64,000 nucleotides of DNA from Styela clava (Eukaryota; Chordata; Ascidiacea; Stolidobranchia; Styelidae): contig NC_135254.1 of assembly GCF_964204865.1 (NCBI RefSeq), positions 13,397,001 to 13,461,000 of the forward strand, given 5' to 3'. Positions 23,490 to 38,300 of this stretch are shown piece by piece; within the stretch, counting starts at the first letter, position 1, and each line of letters opens with the position of its first letter. The translations under genes were made by a program, and so were the position numbers. The notes beneath the pieces are model-generated. The model did no database searches. It was not told the origin of the DNA and saw only the letters and a program-made list of their open reading frames with translations.

Positions 23490-24609
23490 GAGTCATGAAA
23501 TAATCAACACCCCCAGTAATTAGACACCAAACAAAGTTGTCATATATCAACTAATAAATTTTAAACTGTGACTTAAAGCAGTGGTTCTCAATCACTGGTC
23601 CGCGTAACTGCATCAGCACCAGAAGCTTTTTTGTCGGTCTGCGAGAAATTTTGTTGTTTTTCAATCGTCTCAATCGCTTTACCGAACCCGAAATAACGAC
23701 GTTGTGTTTGTTTATTGCGCAATTTATCTTTCGCCGACATATTGCTGTTTGTGGCCCGACGACGGCTTGGCACCGAGTAATCACGCTTTTTCGGTTCAGA
23801 TTCATCGCGAAGCGTCCGTCAAATCTCGCAAGATTCAGAAGGCCAAAAATGTATTTTCTCTGTTCTGCATGCTTCTCCTGCTTAATGTGAACATCCAATT
23901 GAAGGTTTGAATGTTTCTTTGTTCAAACCAGAATACAGTCATAGACAATATAATATTTAAAGATGTATTTAAAAGAGAGTATAATAAACAAAGTTATATA
24001 ATGAATATATTAATCAGGCTATCATGAATTACTCTTCAGCTCATTCGCTAGGTGTCGCGTTGTAGCAAAAATACACACTTGTTAAAATTTCGAAATATAA
24101 ACATGTCGGTTATACGATAGAATTCGAGCTGGTATTAGAAAAAATATTAATTAAGACGACGCATAACGGCGATAGAAGGGAAGCATTGTAAATTATTGAT
24201 AGAGCTTTCAGAAATTTAAAGTTTAGTGTACACAGCGAATTGCCACTTTACCAATATCACTGATGGGAATATTACCCATTAGAGAACCACGAACCTTTGA
24301 AAACTGTCAATTTTTACTGAAACTTGCTATCTTTTATGAGTACTTTGAAGGTCCAACACGGACTGAATGTGGTGAAACGCACTCCACCCAGAACTACACA
24401 CAATTTCTAACATACAACTTGGAACACCATCGCGTCTCCAAACTCTTCAATGAGATCTTATTTAGCATTTTACTCTGTCGCAAAGGTTGTTCAATGATTG
24501 CAATATAACAAAACATCTAGGAAACTTATACAAATAGTAACAAACGTTAAACCGCAATCGCTGCATGAAATAAAAACCTCAGTGGGTGATTTACGAGCAT
24601 CGAAGAGAG

Positions 24610-24960
24610 CAGGACTCTTCAAACGGGGGTCCCGACCCCGTGCAGGAGCTCAGTGGGGTTCGAGGTACCCATTATTTTCGGAACTAGCCATACTTACTTT
24701 TCTTCATTTTTTTTCCCACTTATCTGCGTGAAAAATATTTTTCGACACCAGATCACGTTAAAACAAAATATCGATCAAATTTGAAAGATTTGGCACCAGT
24801 ACTGACTACTGTGACCCACCATCTCCAGAATAGAGACGAGATTCGATTTTTTTGTGCGAGAATATGCAAGCACATTGTTCTCACTGAAGTTCCTGATGGT
24901 CACGAAAAAAAAATCGGCCGTGCCAAGTGAGTCGTGATGAAAAAAGTTTGAAGAACACTG
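24610..24960. mobile_element. hAT-like MITE relic
   Basis: The left end is CAGGACTCTTCAAACGGGGG, followed by GTCCCGACCCC. The reverse complement of the right end is CAGTGTTCTTCAAACTTTTT. The shared CAG...TCTTCAAAC termini and the inner GGTC.CGACCCC word are typical of hAT-derived elements. The flanking 8-mers do not match, so the insertion is old or the ends are misjudged. No transposase fragment is seen. Confidence 0.5.
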
Positions 24961-26393
24961 GATTTTGCCTTTTACTGGACCAGGCATGTATCCGTGCTGG
25001 GATTATTCCAAAGTATATTTATTCGGAAGTTTTCTTGATGGAATAAATTTATTAGTGTAATTAGTAATTGCGCATGAATATTATACAACATCAACAAATA
25101 ATATTTGTTATGATACATAAAAGACAGAGCAACAAAAACAAAATTGCTTCGAGTAGTATTTATATTTGCAAGATTGCCACGCGTACATTAAAAATTGACA
25201 ATGCTACCATGCATAATAGATTGAACAAAAACATCTCTATTAAAATTGGCTCCATCACGAAGTACTATGATCAATCGAGTATGGCCATTTCTAATCTTAG
25301 TTCTTAACGTAGTCGTTTATCGATGAATCGGGCTTGTGATCTTTAGACTTGTCGTAAACGAAGGAGAAATGACGTTTACTTTACTCGTTGGCTAAGTTTC
25401 TTCGTCAACACAAGACCGATATAAACATAGAACAAGCAATGTTTCTTGAACTATATTTAACGTATCGCAAGCCACAGAAACAAATAGATATTTTAGACGA
25501 TATCAAGTGTACCGTCTCTTAGCAAAATTTTCAACAAGAGTTATAATCGTATAATCCCTAATGCAGCCCGCAAATAACTGTCGCCAACGAAGTTCGGCTA
25601 GTTTAGCTGAATACATTCGTATTGTGTGTTACAAGTATTGAATAGTGACTGAATTATTTTAAATGATTTTTTTAACGCCATATTTAGAAATGTCCTTCAA
25701 TTTTGCCCAAATTGAAGCTATTCTCTGTTCTTTTTAACAGAAAGAGAAAAGGGCGAAAACAAGCGCAAACCGAGTTCGTTAGCGAAAGTGAGATGGAGAG
25801 AAAGCAATAAAATAAAGTCGATGCCGCTGTGCTCGACCAATTCATGCACTCGACTCTCCCGAGTAATGCTAGGCTGAGTCACGTTAGTGTAGGCGAGAAG
25901 TCTATTGTTATTTGCTAGCATACTGTATGACACGATTATAGAGATGTTCACGCGTAGGCCCTATTGGGAAAGGGCATTTTTAAAACGACAACTGCTGGTA
26001 GTTTGTAAGACGTTGTAATAATGGTATATATATGACATTGTGAGATTGTGACGTGATGAAGATAATAAACTAAACAAAATCGAGAAAATCCAGGTGCCGG
26101 TCAGATGTTTTTGTTAATTCATAAGTGCGTTTTATTTTTGTTGCAAACACAATTTCTCCTATTTTGTCAATACTTTTGTACAGTTATATCGTTTTAGCGA
26201 CGCATTCCACCAGTTATATTACTACGATATTCTAACTTCTTGTTATTGTACAGGTCAAATTTATAGAGTACGAGGTGGACGTCTGACACAGGACCAGCTG
26301 GTATTCGAACTGTTGTAGTTTTCATGTACAAATATATTTGAATATAACCTACTAATCACACAAGAGATCGGACTTGTAAATAAAGATCCCAAT

Positions 26394-29300
26394 ATGAATT
26401 TATCTTTACACCGGATCGCCAGTTTACTGGCTTATTTAGCGATATCAATATTTTGCCACACTGTCTTCGGCGAATCATCGTCGTCAATGAACATGAACTT
26501 GCGCATATTCAAGAAACGAGATTTTCTCACAACGAAAAAGGATATTTTACAGTCATATCATCGAAGAAAAAGACAAGCGCCTGGTGGAATGGTAACTACC
26601 GTCTATTATTTTTCATATATCCTTTATTTTGAATTGACTCTTTCAACAACCTTATTGGGCATAATCATGAATTTACCAAAATTACGTCGGATTATGAGGA
26701 TTTTTTTGCCATTTGTGATTAACTGAAAGCATTTCAAGAATTATATTGCCTAATTCACTTTTTTGTTACATTTTTATTGCAAAGATATTGGACAGAAATA
26801 CAAGGTTTCCACACAATGCGTTAAATTAGTCTATTTTTTCATACAATAAAATTGTGGGTTAATCTTTTTATAGTAGCGATGCATGCAGATAAATAGCATT
26901 TTTGTTTAAAATATGAAGAAGAAAAAAGCAATAAAATCTTTTGCTATATAACTCCTTTTGTTGAGACGTTCTAATAGGCAAAATTGAACCACAAAATATG
27001 CCAAACTTAGCTCAGCGCACTTGTTTTATTGATCTTTATCTACCTGATTATAAAAGAAGCCTGACTTTTAAATCAATATCCATCTACTGATTAAACATGT
27101 AACGTGAAGAAATGCACCTGAGCTCTCGAGGGAGTTGTCAATGCGTTTTTCGAACAAAGTGCACTGTTGAGAAATTTTGAGATTTAAAACGCATTTTGAG
27201 GTTATTCGAATTTTGTAATACTATGAGTGTTCTATATAATAAAAATCGTTGTGGTGAATTATCAATCGATGATTCAAATTCTGGCTACAGTTCGTTCTAT
27301 AGCAGTTCATAAGTGAAGTTGCATTTTTATCAGCACCAAAAGTCAGTGAGACACTCACCATACGTTCACTAGTATTCAATACACAGTATTTCTTATTTCA
27401 GAGTTACCTCATCAGATATGGCTACGTAGCTCCGAGTTCTCTGACATCATCAGATGCTGTACAGGAGCAGCGAAGTTATAGGAAAGCGATATTAGAAATG
27501 CAAAAGTTTTTGGGGTTGCCGCTAACTGGGCGATTCGATACTAGAACACGAGCAATGATGCAGAAACCACGATGCGGCAACCCCGACAAAACTTCAGTAT
27601 TGAGCGATAAAGTTAGAAGGAAGAGATATACAACCGTCGGTTCAAAATGGACAAAGTTGAAAATAACATATTCGTACGTAAACAAATTTTTGTATTTTAA
27701 ATTCGTGCGTAAAGCTTAATACTGTATATATATTTTGTAATGTTTGCGTATACTATGATACGCACGTTGCCTATGTAATAACCAAATGTTGTGTACTATT
27801 ATGGTTAAATTTCAAACCAAAATTTGGCAGAAATTTCATTTAAAATATTTGTCTTTTGTATAGCTTAAACTTATGACCTGACTCATGCATGCGCAAATTG
27901 TCTAGCATAATTTTCCCACCGTTTTCCATCCAATGCCAGCTATTTGGCATTTTTGCGGGTATCTCGTAAAGGTTGACTTGTTTTGTAAATATAAGCGAAT
28001 TTGCTTCTAAAACTGATGCGCAATATGAATTGGATTTTGTGGTAAAGCAGATACACTGGTTGTGATAAAACTACCCCACGATATAAGTTATAAAATGGAC
28101 CGATTGTGAAAGCACACAATTCATCGAAGGCGTATGCTTGATTGGGACATCATTGTTCACATTAATTTATATATAGTAATAAAAGATTATTGTATTTTTC
28201 TGAATATTTGTTAGTGGGATTCGTTCCACTCATTTCGGAAGCAATGCGATCTGAAATTGACTATTTTAGTCATGAAGCTCGTCACTACTGTACAAGTGTG
28301 GGCGATTTCAGAGAATATCAGCGAGCTCATTGTGTTACTTGAGCGATTGGATGGCTTGTACCCTCAACAGCTTCCATGCGCAACCAAACATAACAAGCAA
28401 AATGCGTTCTATTGAAAATGAACGAATAATATTACCACAAAACGATGAAATTCAACGCGACAACCTACCGGTAATTACCGAAATTCTATTTTCAAAGCAT
28501 TACAAGACGGCTAACGTGGTATTATAACCAAATAATGGCAATTCAACGTAATGTGTGTTAAGTAATGGGCCTAACCGTTATTTCAATTAAATTTAATGAC
28601 ATATGGTGTAATTTAATATGTACTTATTTGGATTTGGACGTGTTTCACTGCATCGGTGGCATAGTAATTGAACCGTGAAGTCACGTGCCCGAGTAATCTA
28701 TTCCCAGTGAGGAAGCTCCTTATTCACGTTTCATAATATCTCATAGCATATAATTCTAAACATTTCTTCTACGCTGAGAAATACATATGATTTTAGAATT
28801 GGAAAACCTCAACGATCAGGGATAATAACTATGTATAAAAAGCCCGCTGTTTACCATGTGAGAACTTCTGTTTTAAATTAACCTCGTTTTATTTGAACAC
28901 GAAAAAGTATTATTTGCACAGAATATATAAACAGCGTTAGCGTTGAGGGATACTCATCCGGGATGAAAATAAATAAACACGCTATCTGTTTTATATTATT
29001 TATCGCCCTGGTGTGGAGCGGATGGGGGCAGTATGAAACTTTTGCTTTGGTAATGAATCAAAACATCTTGGCCTAGAAATAATTTCTGTTGGCAAACATA
29101 AATCCCGAAAACATGTTTTTGGATATAAAAAATAAAACACATAGGATTTATTGATTTGAGCGCTGGAACATTGTACTGAAAATATTTTCAATTCACTTCT
29201 GAATATACCAGGAAATTGAAACAAAACATTAGCTACCGGAAGTTTTTCGAACGGCGTGATTATACAATTGTTAAAATGTTTAATGTCCATCGTCGCTTTT

Positions 29301-32300
29301 GAAAAGCCCATATATGAAAATGGTATAATCTAATTTGTGTTCATGCATGATCAAGTGTAATCTTGAACTCATTGTTTGTGGAGTAAAATGCATTTTCTTG
29401 GTCCTGGATTCCAGACAGGCAATTACGACGCCTTCCTTTATCAATAATTCAGCCTTTGTTGATTAGAGCCAACAATTTTCCGAATCGATTGGCTTCCTTC
29501 GCCTATACCTGGTCTAATAGGAAGAGTTATATGTACGATTTACAGATATATATATTACATATGTACATAAAGTACGTAGGCTTGAGAGAACACGGAAGTT
29601 TTATACTTAACGGAATACTGGCTACCTATCTGGTTAGTAACAACGCATACGTATTTCACGATCCGTGGCCCGTAAACTGCCGGTTTTTATTTCAAAGCAC
29701 TTTATGCTGCTGTGTGTTAGTTACTGTGCTATCTGCGCTGCTGCTTTGCGGTTTCATGGTCACAGACGGGTCTAATACCAAGGAATGGACGTCAATTCCC
29801 TCATGGCGTGGCAGCGTATCTCTGGCACTCAATCTTAATGGAAATTGTTGATAGTTTGTTATGTATTCTTTAAGCCTGTGCCAAAGACGCCCGTATGTAC
29901 ATAGAATTTAAAGACTCCGAATATCATCGCCGACGCACAAAATAAAATAGTATTCATCCAGTTTTTGTACAAAAGATCCTAAAATTCTCGCAATGAATTT
30001 CTAATATGTAAATCGGATTCACGATATAACTGTAAAAATGGCAGTTTAGTTAACTGAGATAAAACAGTAAATTGAATCCATCAAATTTCTTCTACTTGAA
30101 TTCAAAGCACTCAGAAAAATGCAGATGCACGCGACCTACTTGAAATTTCACTATTCTCGCCATACATGTCAATTATGGCTAATCCCCACTTCAGTACATA
30201 TACACAGGCTTCAATGGAAAGGGGCGAGTTTACAAATGAAAGTAAAATACGATTCCATTTCTTGTTTTGACCTTCAAGTATTTTCACCACGTGACAATAT
30301 AATATTCTTCCTTCAATCATCAACCGCAGCAATATTAATTCGAAATAGGCGATCGTCAATTGCGTCACAACTGTTCCATATTCATGAAGTGTGTACTATT
30401 AAAATGTAGGCCATGTCACGCAGCCGTGTTTTTATCAGGGTGAAATTAAAACGTAGCATATTTACTGTAATTTGAATTATGAAAGCGTGCAACAAAACTG
30501 GCGAAAATGCACCAAGCACTGACTTGGACAAATCCTGTATAAACCGTCATCATTATTACCTGCACGTACCATCCTTGTCACATATATGGCATCTCTGAAA
30601 TAAGGTCGCCAGAACTGTTACTGGTGCACGAAACTCGAACCTTTGTCCTAAAAAGGCACTATCGTATTATGGTGTCCGGTTTATGGCAGAGAATCCAGCA
30701 CACAGCTCGACTATGGAAATGCGCTGTCAAAAATGCGCAAAATGAACTGTTAGTAATTTCCACGGAGTCAGAGTTTCATATTACTAGTCGGTGAGTTAAT
30801 TTATCATCATATACCCTAACATGAAGTACCCTTACGCGTTCTTCAAGATTACCACAAGTTTCAAGTTAATTTCACACATTTACTTAGTGTCTAAAGAAAA
30901 ATTACACGTCTCACATGTAATTGTCCCATTAATATAGCTCACATACAGAGGTGGGATTTAATCCACCACAAACGATGATGAATGGTACTTCGTCTCTGTG
31001 AATTTTAACCTCCATCGAATCGTAAAGCAGGACAGCAAACGGCACGGTCTATTGCGATTTGCGAACATAAGCCAGATCCCCAAAATATTCATTCAAATCT
31101 CTTAAATTAATCATCGTTGACGGCGTGTGATTATCTGCTTTAACTTGAATTATTGTTTCGAACAAAATGTTTGCTTGGTGATTCTGAACACAATTCCACG
31201 ATTCGGAACCCGACGCGAAAAACCGGGCCCCGTCACAACTTAGTTCCCGGCGCTTGACGTTTCTCGTGTTCCATATTGAATTGTCACAGTTGGTGAGAAA
31301 TGTTTTTCTCCGTATTTAATCATTCTTTTACATTTATCGTTAAATGTATTGTGGGATAAGAGAAGGATTTTCATATTTATATATGTATCTTACATATACA
31401 TCACCAAACGTTAACTACATTTTCAATAAATTACACTTATTATGGATTAGTGTTGGTTGGTTGCTATTCTGGGATTGATACATTTTGATTCGCGAACATT
31501 GTTTTAATTATATTTTAATAGAGTAAACATGTTTTCTTCGGTTTTTCGAGAAATAATAATTTTATTTTTTTCGATTTTCGATAACTTTAATTTCCATAAT
31601 GGTGTAAGTATGTAGTTTAGCCTTTTCAATTATGCATATGTGGTGAATTTATCTAGGAGAATAGCTTTTATGAATCTTATTTTTGAAATAGCAAAGTTAA
31701 TTTTAGTACTGGCCTTTCGTTCCTATCAAATAATTTATTAAAAATGTGTTTTTGATTAAAGCGGACTTGGGTTTAACAGCCATGTAGTACAAAGTCGGTC
31801 GGTCAGTTACTTTCAATAGCATCCGCGTAAAATACAAAAATTATGAGTTTCCCAAAATCAATACAAATGCTTAACCTTGTAGTAAAATTTCACAGAATCA
31901 ACAATTTCACGCCGAAGATTGGTAAAGACGGGACACATCAAGCCATCGACAATGCATTTAGCGTTTGGGCGACTCATGCGCCTCTCAATTTTGTCAAAGT
32001 CAATAAAGATGACAATCCAGACATAGTCATCCTTTTTGCAAAAGGTTATCATGATGACAATACCGCGTTTGACGGAGAAGGCGGGTACCTAGCACATGCC
32101 TTCTATCCCGGACCTGGAATAGGTGGCGACACCCACTTTGATTCTGAAGAACCTTGGACGATTAACAAAGCTCCATATGAAGGTAACGTTTAAATTTTTA
32201 ATTGGGACTACAGTAGATATATTATCCTCATTTAATTCCGTACATATCGTAGTGTTTCGATTGTATCGTACTTTATGGAGATGAACAATACTGCAAATAA

Positions 32301-35300
32301 TCGGATATATGTACTGTTCAAATACACACGCTTTTCCCAGATTAGCAGCTATTCGTAGATTGCAGATAAACTTTTTTATGATGTTGTATGTTGGTTTCAA
32401 GGAAGACTTTGACAGGCAAAAACGTCTAAAATCCCCTATTATCATTCTATGGTTCATATGCAGGCCATAACTTTTCTCTTTATTATTTTAGCTTATCTCT
32501 CATATTCTAGACTTAGAGCACTATTGTGTAAAGTTTGTAAACGATACAATTTTTTGAAGGTTCCACTTGTACAGATATAAATTTGTCTCATAAATATTTC
32601 ACCTTAAAATTGTATTTTCGGCTTTTCAAAGAATCATTAGCTTCGTGGTAATTACATTCTGGCATCAAGAAACGAAGTATATAGACAAGAGAGCACTATC
32701 GACCTAGTTCATCGTAACAGTTTTGTCTGGTACTTTGGCACACACGCTCATTAACCAAAAGAATAAAAATTGATAAAACTACTAAATATAGATAAATGTA
32801 TGGAAAATTGGTAATCAAAGTTGGTATAAGTGGGGTTCAAAATCGATGTGTTTGAGTGTAAGACCTGAAGCCAATTTATTTGAAATAATTAAAATTACTG
32901 AATGTGATTTTACTACATTATGAAAAGTTTGGTTTAGATTAGGAATGACTTTGGTATTTACGATTTGTAAGATATTACGTCGAATTGATTATCGTTCGAC
33001 GAGTTTAAAATTAAATTTTTCTGACTCTATTTTTTCAGCTAATTTTCTTTCCTTTTAATGAACTACAGTCTCTATTAATAACTTGAGTCATTTTTTATTC
33101 TAAAATTACCCCCTATTACATGTCAAAATATGACATAAAATACATTTGCTTTCAACTTTATAAATGTCAAATTGTTGTATGGAGCTTTGGTCACACGCTT
33201 ACTGCCAACAATATCCTTCCTAATATGGATGGATTATTTATTACCTTGACATATGGAGTAGCCAAAGGACTGTTCTTGTGCCAAAAAGGAAGCTTTACCT
33301 ACTTCCAACGGTGTTGACTTTGCATTGAATATAATGCATAATCAGTTTTTGACCTTTAGATAAAAAAATCCATACAGCTTTTTTTTCTTCTTATTTGTAA
33401 CTTTGACCATGTCCCCATACACAATAAACAATTGGAAAGTTGAATGCCGATCATTGCTGCAATCAGTAAATCCAACAACATTCAATCATTAATTCCTCAA
33501 ATGTCTAAGTGAGAATATTTTGTATCAAGTCGTTGATGTAATTTTTGATTCAGTCTTATCTTTTCTGAATAGACAAAAGTTTGTGAAGGGATATTTGTAT
33601 GTAATTTGGCTATATTTGACATTGTAATTTTTGAATGCACGATTCATAATACATCAGACATTTTTTGAGTCCCATAAAAACTACAGAATTTTTATAGGTA
33701 GTACTATGGCCCAGTAGTTAAAAATCTGAATTAAACGGTGGTCCCTGAGATGAAAGATTCATTTCTTCTTACAGGTTAATAAATTATCATATTATGTAAA
33801 ATGGAATCACGGAACTGCCCCACGCTTTACTAGTAAGTCACTAATTATGAAATCATCACCTTTGACCTGGCACGATTTGTTGCTGCAAATTGAAGTCCTG
33901 CATGAGAACGTGATCGGTAATCGTGGATGTGAGCAATTCCGATTATGAATTGCCCTATCGTCCGGCGTCTCGATTGGATGACGAACATCCGCACCCGGAA
34001 ATGAGTGAACCTTACAACCGGAAGTTGTAAGGTCGTAAACCTCAAATTCAAGGCACTATTTCAACGCTGTACACTGGGTGTAACGGAAACAGTAGAGCAA
34101 AGTACGCTGTTAAAATAATAAAATATATTACCCTTATATTTGGGTAATATCTCTACATAATCGGGTGAATTGGTGTTATATTGTATTTTGTTCTTCCATC
34201 AGTGTTTTTTTTGCAAAAAACTCGTTTTTAGGTCCACCCCATACACACTCCAAGAATAGCCTTAAATTGGCAAAGCGTTCAATGTATTAACTTCAAATTT
34301 TTGGTACATTTGACATGTTTGTTAAATTAAATGGTTTGTTGGGATTGCCGTTCCAAAAAGTTAGTCTGTTGGCCTGTGGTACGATTTTATTTATTTAAGG
34401 ATTTAAATACGTTACACATATCCGCGGTCGGTGGTTGTAAAAAGTATTTCCTACAATAAAACATCGTTCGAAAGCCGACCATACACGTTCGTCATTTGAT
34501 TAATAACGTTCTTCAAATACAGAGAACCTTTTCTCAAATCTTAATACAAGCTACAATATCCTATTTCAAAAAGCATAATGCGTCAAAATATGATTCAAAC
34601 TGACGTTGCGTAAGTCACTGTCTCGATCATTACTTGATAGTGCGTGGGATGGGAATTGCACTCTGACTTTAGTGTATCATACACTTATGAGTTTTAATTA
34701 TTATTTTGTTTATGAAGTTATATAGTTAGGATGATATTGTTCTTCACTCTGTCAAATCGGTATTATCTGACGCATACGCTACGCACAAACTTACGGACGA
34801 ATGGTTCATTAACTTGAGTTCGATTAAAATAGAATGCGTAAAGGTTGTGGACCGATAACAGAGATATCAAAAAGGTCATTTATTTTCAATCTTCTCCAGT
34901 TTATATGGGAATGACTCCTAATGGAGTAGGTCGTTACCTAAAAAAGGTTGCCTCACTTTCGAGCCAAGATGGTCAAAATTGATTTACGGATTACTTACTA
35001 TTCCGATTCAATCTCGAAAAACATCTACGATTACGGAATAAAGAATACATTCTAAGTTTGGTCATATTTATCGACAACGTAACGTTACCCCCATCGCAGT
35101 AACGGCATTTAAAATCACGGTTGGAAATTAAGACCATCTTGGATTTAAATTTTCTGGCCTGAAATGGCGATATGTCAAATTAAATATTCTAAAATATGCC
35201 TAAAACAAAATATTATTATATAGAATTTTAAATGTGTATGTTTATTCTATTGATTTTGGACATATTTTATTCGGGTCGGAAAACTGATTTTTCAATATTT

Positions 35301-38300
35301 ATTACGCAATATTATATATTTTTGAAGGGAATGTCCAAATTGTATTGAATTCGTACAACTTTTTTTAATAATTTGTCTGTATTTCGAAGACCTTATGAAG
35401 TAAACTGCATAAACTGTACCGGCTATCACGAAAAGGGGATTTGTTCTAATTTTATACACGAAGCAGATAAACTCAATTTTGATCCCTTAATCCTATTTAA
35501 ACAAATCAAAAGTCACTATTCTATTTCTGGTTGAAATAAGACAACATTTATTCACAAATCATGTCTTCCAACGTGCGATCGAAATTTCTAATCTAATTTC
35601 AAATCCAGAAAATTAAATTACTCGCTTTGTTGTGACAAAATCGCCAAATTCCTCTTTTTTCGACAAAATAATTGCAGTCTCTTTTGTAAATTTGACCTCG
35701 TCTCCAACGGTCCAAGTAATGGCCGACTGTTCGAGCTATTTTCGCCACAATAAAATCTCTAACGGTCATTCATGACAGAACCGTATGGTGAGAAATATCG
35801 TCGTCCACACTTGAGAAAACTCTAAGGTAAACTCGTAGATGAATTTTATAAATTTTTACCGCACCGGTACTCAACGTATCGATTTCCTTGTTCTGACACG
35901 TTTAAATGAAACTCTTCGGAAAAAGAATAGAGAAATATTTTCTGGCAATTGAGTATTTAAAAATTATCAATATCCTTATATAATGTCGGTTTTGTGGTCG
36001 GTTGTATTTTCATCATGTAGTGAGATGTTTGGTAGGGTATACTTAATTCTTCTTCCGTACTTATTGGTTTTGCCATTATACCTTGTATTTTTGTTTTATT
36101 TTATACAGTATGAGCTCTGTTTAACCTCTCAGCCACATAAAATTTAGATGAGATAGGTACTCTATGTCGCATGATATAACGACGTAGGATATGATGTCGA
36201 TGTAGCATGCATATGATTGAAATCCAGATAAACTTTTATGGATATACGACGAAAAAAGTATTTTAATTTATTTAACAATAACAATTTTGTACGAGTTATA
36301 TTAAAATACAAAATGTCAAGTCTTCGGACCTTTTTATCATATTGTGTTTGCCTACTAGTACTAGTACTGTAAGTAAAGTGTAATTTGGTGTAGGGCATGC
36401 GCGCTGTTTTACATTTGAAAGGTTTGTTTCTATCATGCTTTTATGTTGTCGATGAAAAATAACATGGTGTCATTTTTAGCAACGGGTTACTTGTGTCCAT
36501 GTTTTGCAAAGCTTTTCTGATAATTAAACAAGCGTCTTTGTTTAGAAAATCATCGAATATGGCAAACTGCTGCTGCATTTGAAGCAACAAAAATTCCGAG
36601 ACAGGCTGGCAGTTCAGCATTTTATTTCCGTGTGTAATCGGCAACTCATTTCCTATTATTAACCACTTCCCACGTTTTGTCAGGCTGACTATGTTATACC
36701 ACATAAGTGTGTCAGTGATGACTATTCAATCTTTATGCGAAACACAATTATGACGGATATTGATTGCTATATTGGTGATATGTGTTCCGTTCTGACATGC
36801 CGTACAAACTCACTTCAGCGAAAAAACTAACAGTCACACAGAGCACCTACGTGCCACAAGGTACTTCGTGCTTCCCGATCGTGTTCCGATATGAAAAATC
36901 GTCTCGCATCAGTCGATTCTCCAAGCTCTGGACAGCGTGACCGGAAATTATGTCAATTGCTAGCCGATTCATGTGCAATATTGTACATTTCAACTTGTCA
37001 GCCATTTAGTGACCTGATGAGTGATACTGATCACATATAAATTCCCGAATTTCGTATTACCGTGTTTCCCCGAAAATGAGACAGGGTCTCATTTCAACTT
37101 CTCCTTCGAAAAATACCACGAGGGCTTATTTTGGAGAATGTCTTTTATTGTCATTTATCAAAAACAAAATTACAAAATAGAGAATTACGAGATTTTCGAA
37201 TATACAAAATATGAAAACCGATATTTATTAATTATAAATAACACGTTTTATTTAAACAAAAAAATGTTAAACATAGTTTATTCAAAAATGACCATATCAT
37301 CATCCTCTCGAATATCTTGCAAGTCACTAGATTCATAAATTTCCATAAAGATGTCATTTAACTGAATTAACTGAGAGGGAAGGAATTATATTAAAATCAT
37401 TTTAAAGTTCAGGCTAGGTCTTATTTTCGGGGAAACACGGTACGTGCCACCAGGTACTTCGTGCTCTCGGGTCGTGTTCCGATATGAAATATCATGTCGC
37501 ATCAGTCGATTTTCCAATCTCTGGACAGCGTGACCGGAAATTATGTCAACTGCTAGTCGATTTCCGTGCAATATTGTACATTTCAACTTATCAGCAATTT
37601 TTATGACCTGATGAGTGATGATGACATATGAATTCCCAAATTTCGTATTTATATATGCAACGTAATCTGATGCAAATCGTCTTCCCGAGTAATATTTTTC
37701 AAATATCCAAGTCAACATTGACACAATCTATATTAATTCGAAGTAATCCATAAATATATAATACGAAGAAAAGTTGTTTGATCAAACTGAGCTACGCGAT
37801 GGGTGATCAGTGTGCAAATTAGTCAATAAATTTGAGTGGGATGCATCAATGATACTTCATTTATATTAGACTGGAAAAACGTAATGTTCAAAAACTGGCA
37901 ACCCCATTGAGTACCGGCAGTCTACTCATCGGATCTGACATCTATCTTCGCTACCGTAATGCGACTTCATTACTCTTTCAGAGACGTTGGCAGTGTTAGA
38001 AAAACACAATTTCTTATCGTAGATTTTCATAACACAATATTCACGGCTATTACAGAACACACGCCCGTCGCCATTACTCGATCCCATGAGGGCAACGAGT
38101 CGTACAAGAAAGAATGTGGGTCGTACTATCTTTCTTACATGTCCGGATGCGCTGCCACTTGGGACATTGGCGACCAGACAATAGTTCAGTTTCCATTTGT
38201 TGAGATGTCAATTTTAAAAGGCCTGCTAGTTACATTTGCTACACTGGTAATTTTCTGCTGTCTTTGTTACCCTACAGAATATAGTGATGACACTTCGGTG

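Larger units (their letters stand above)
21955..26393. other. repeat-rich intergenic DNA upstream of the MMP gene
   Basis: No gene is supported. The interval holds the 22620-23150 duplication, the C19 run, a hAT-like relic at 24610-24960, and two GGTTCTCAA motifs (CAGGGGTTCTCAACC near 23450 and CAGTGGTTCTCAATC near 23580) typical of hAT termini. The MMP promoter should lie at the right end; no confident TATA or initiator was recognised there. Confidence 0.5.

Noticed and set aside
23551..23898. 115-codon reverse ORF as a transposase fragment
   Set aside because: It lies among hAT-like terminal motifs but shows no BED, DDE or hAT dimerisation motif that I can identify.
29456..29851. 131-codon plus-strand frame in MMP intron 2
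   Set aside because: It opens at TTG, matches no family and has no supporting splice signals; the hydrophobic stretch alone is not enough.
31843..31895. N-terminal residues of the open frame before the catalytic exon ([10 protein letters not shown] and on)
   Set aside because: They precede the TTTCACAG acceptor. The exon 2-3 join restores the family sequence [14 protein letters not shown] without them.
37021..37338. 105-codon frame overlapping the TA-flanked MITE
   Set aside because: It starts in the flanking repeat and crosses the terminal inverted repeat; no protein similarity.
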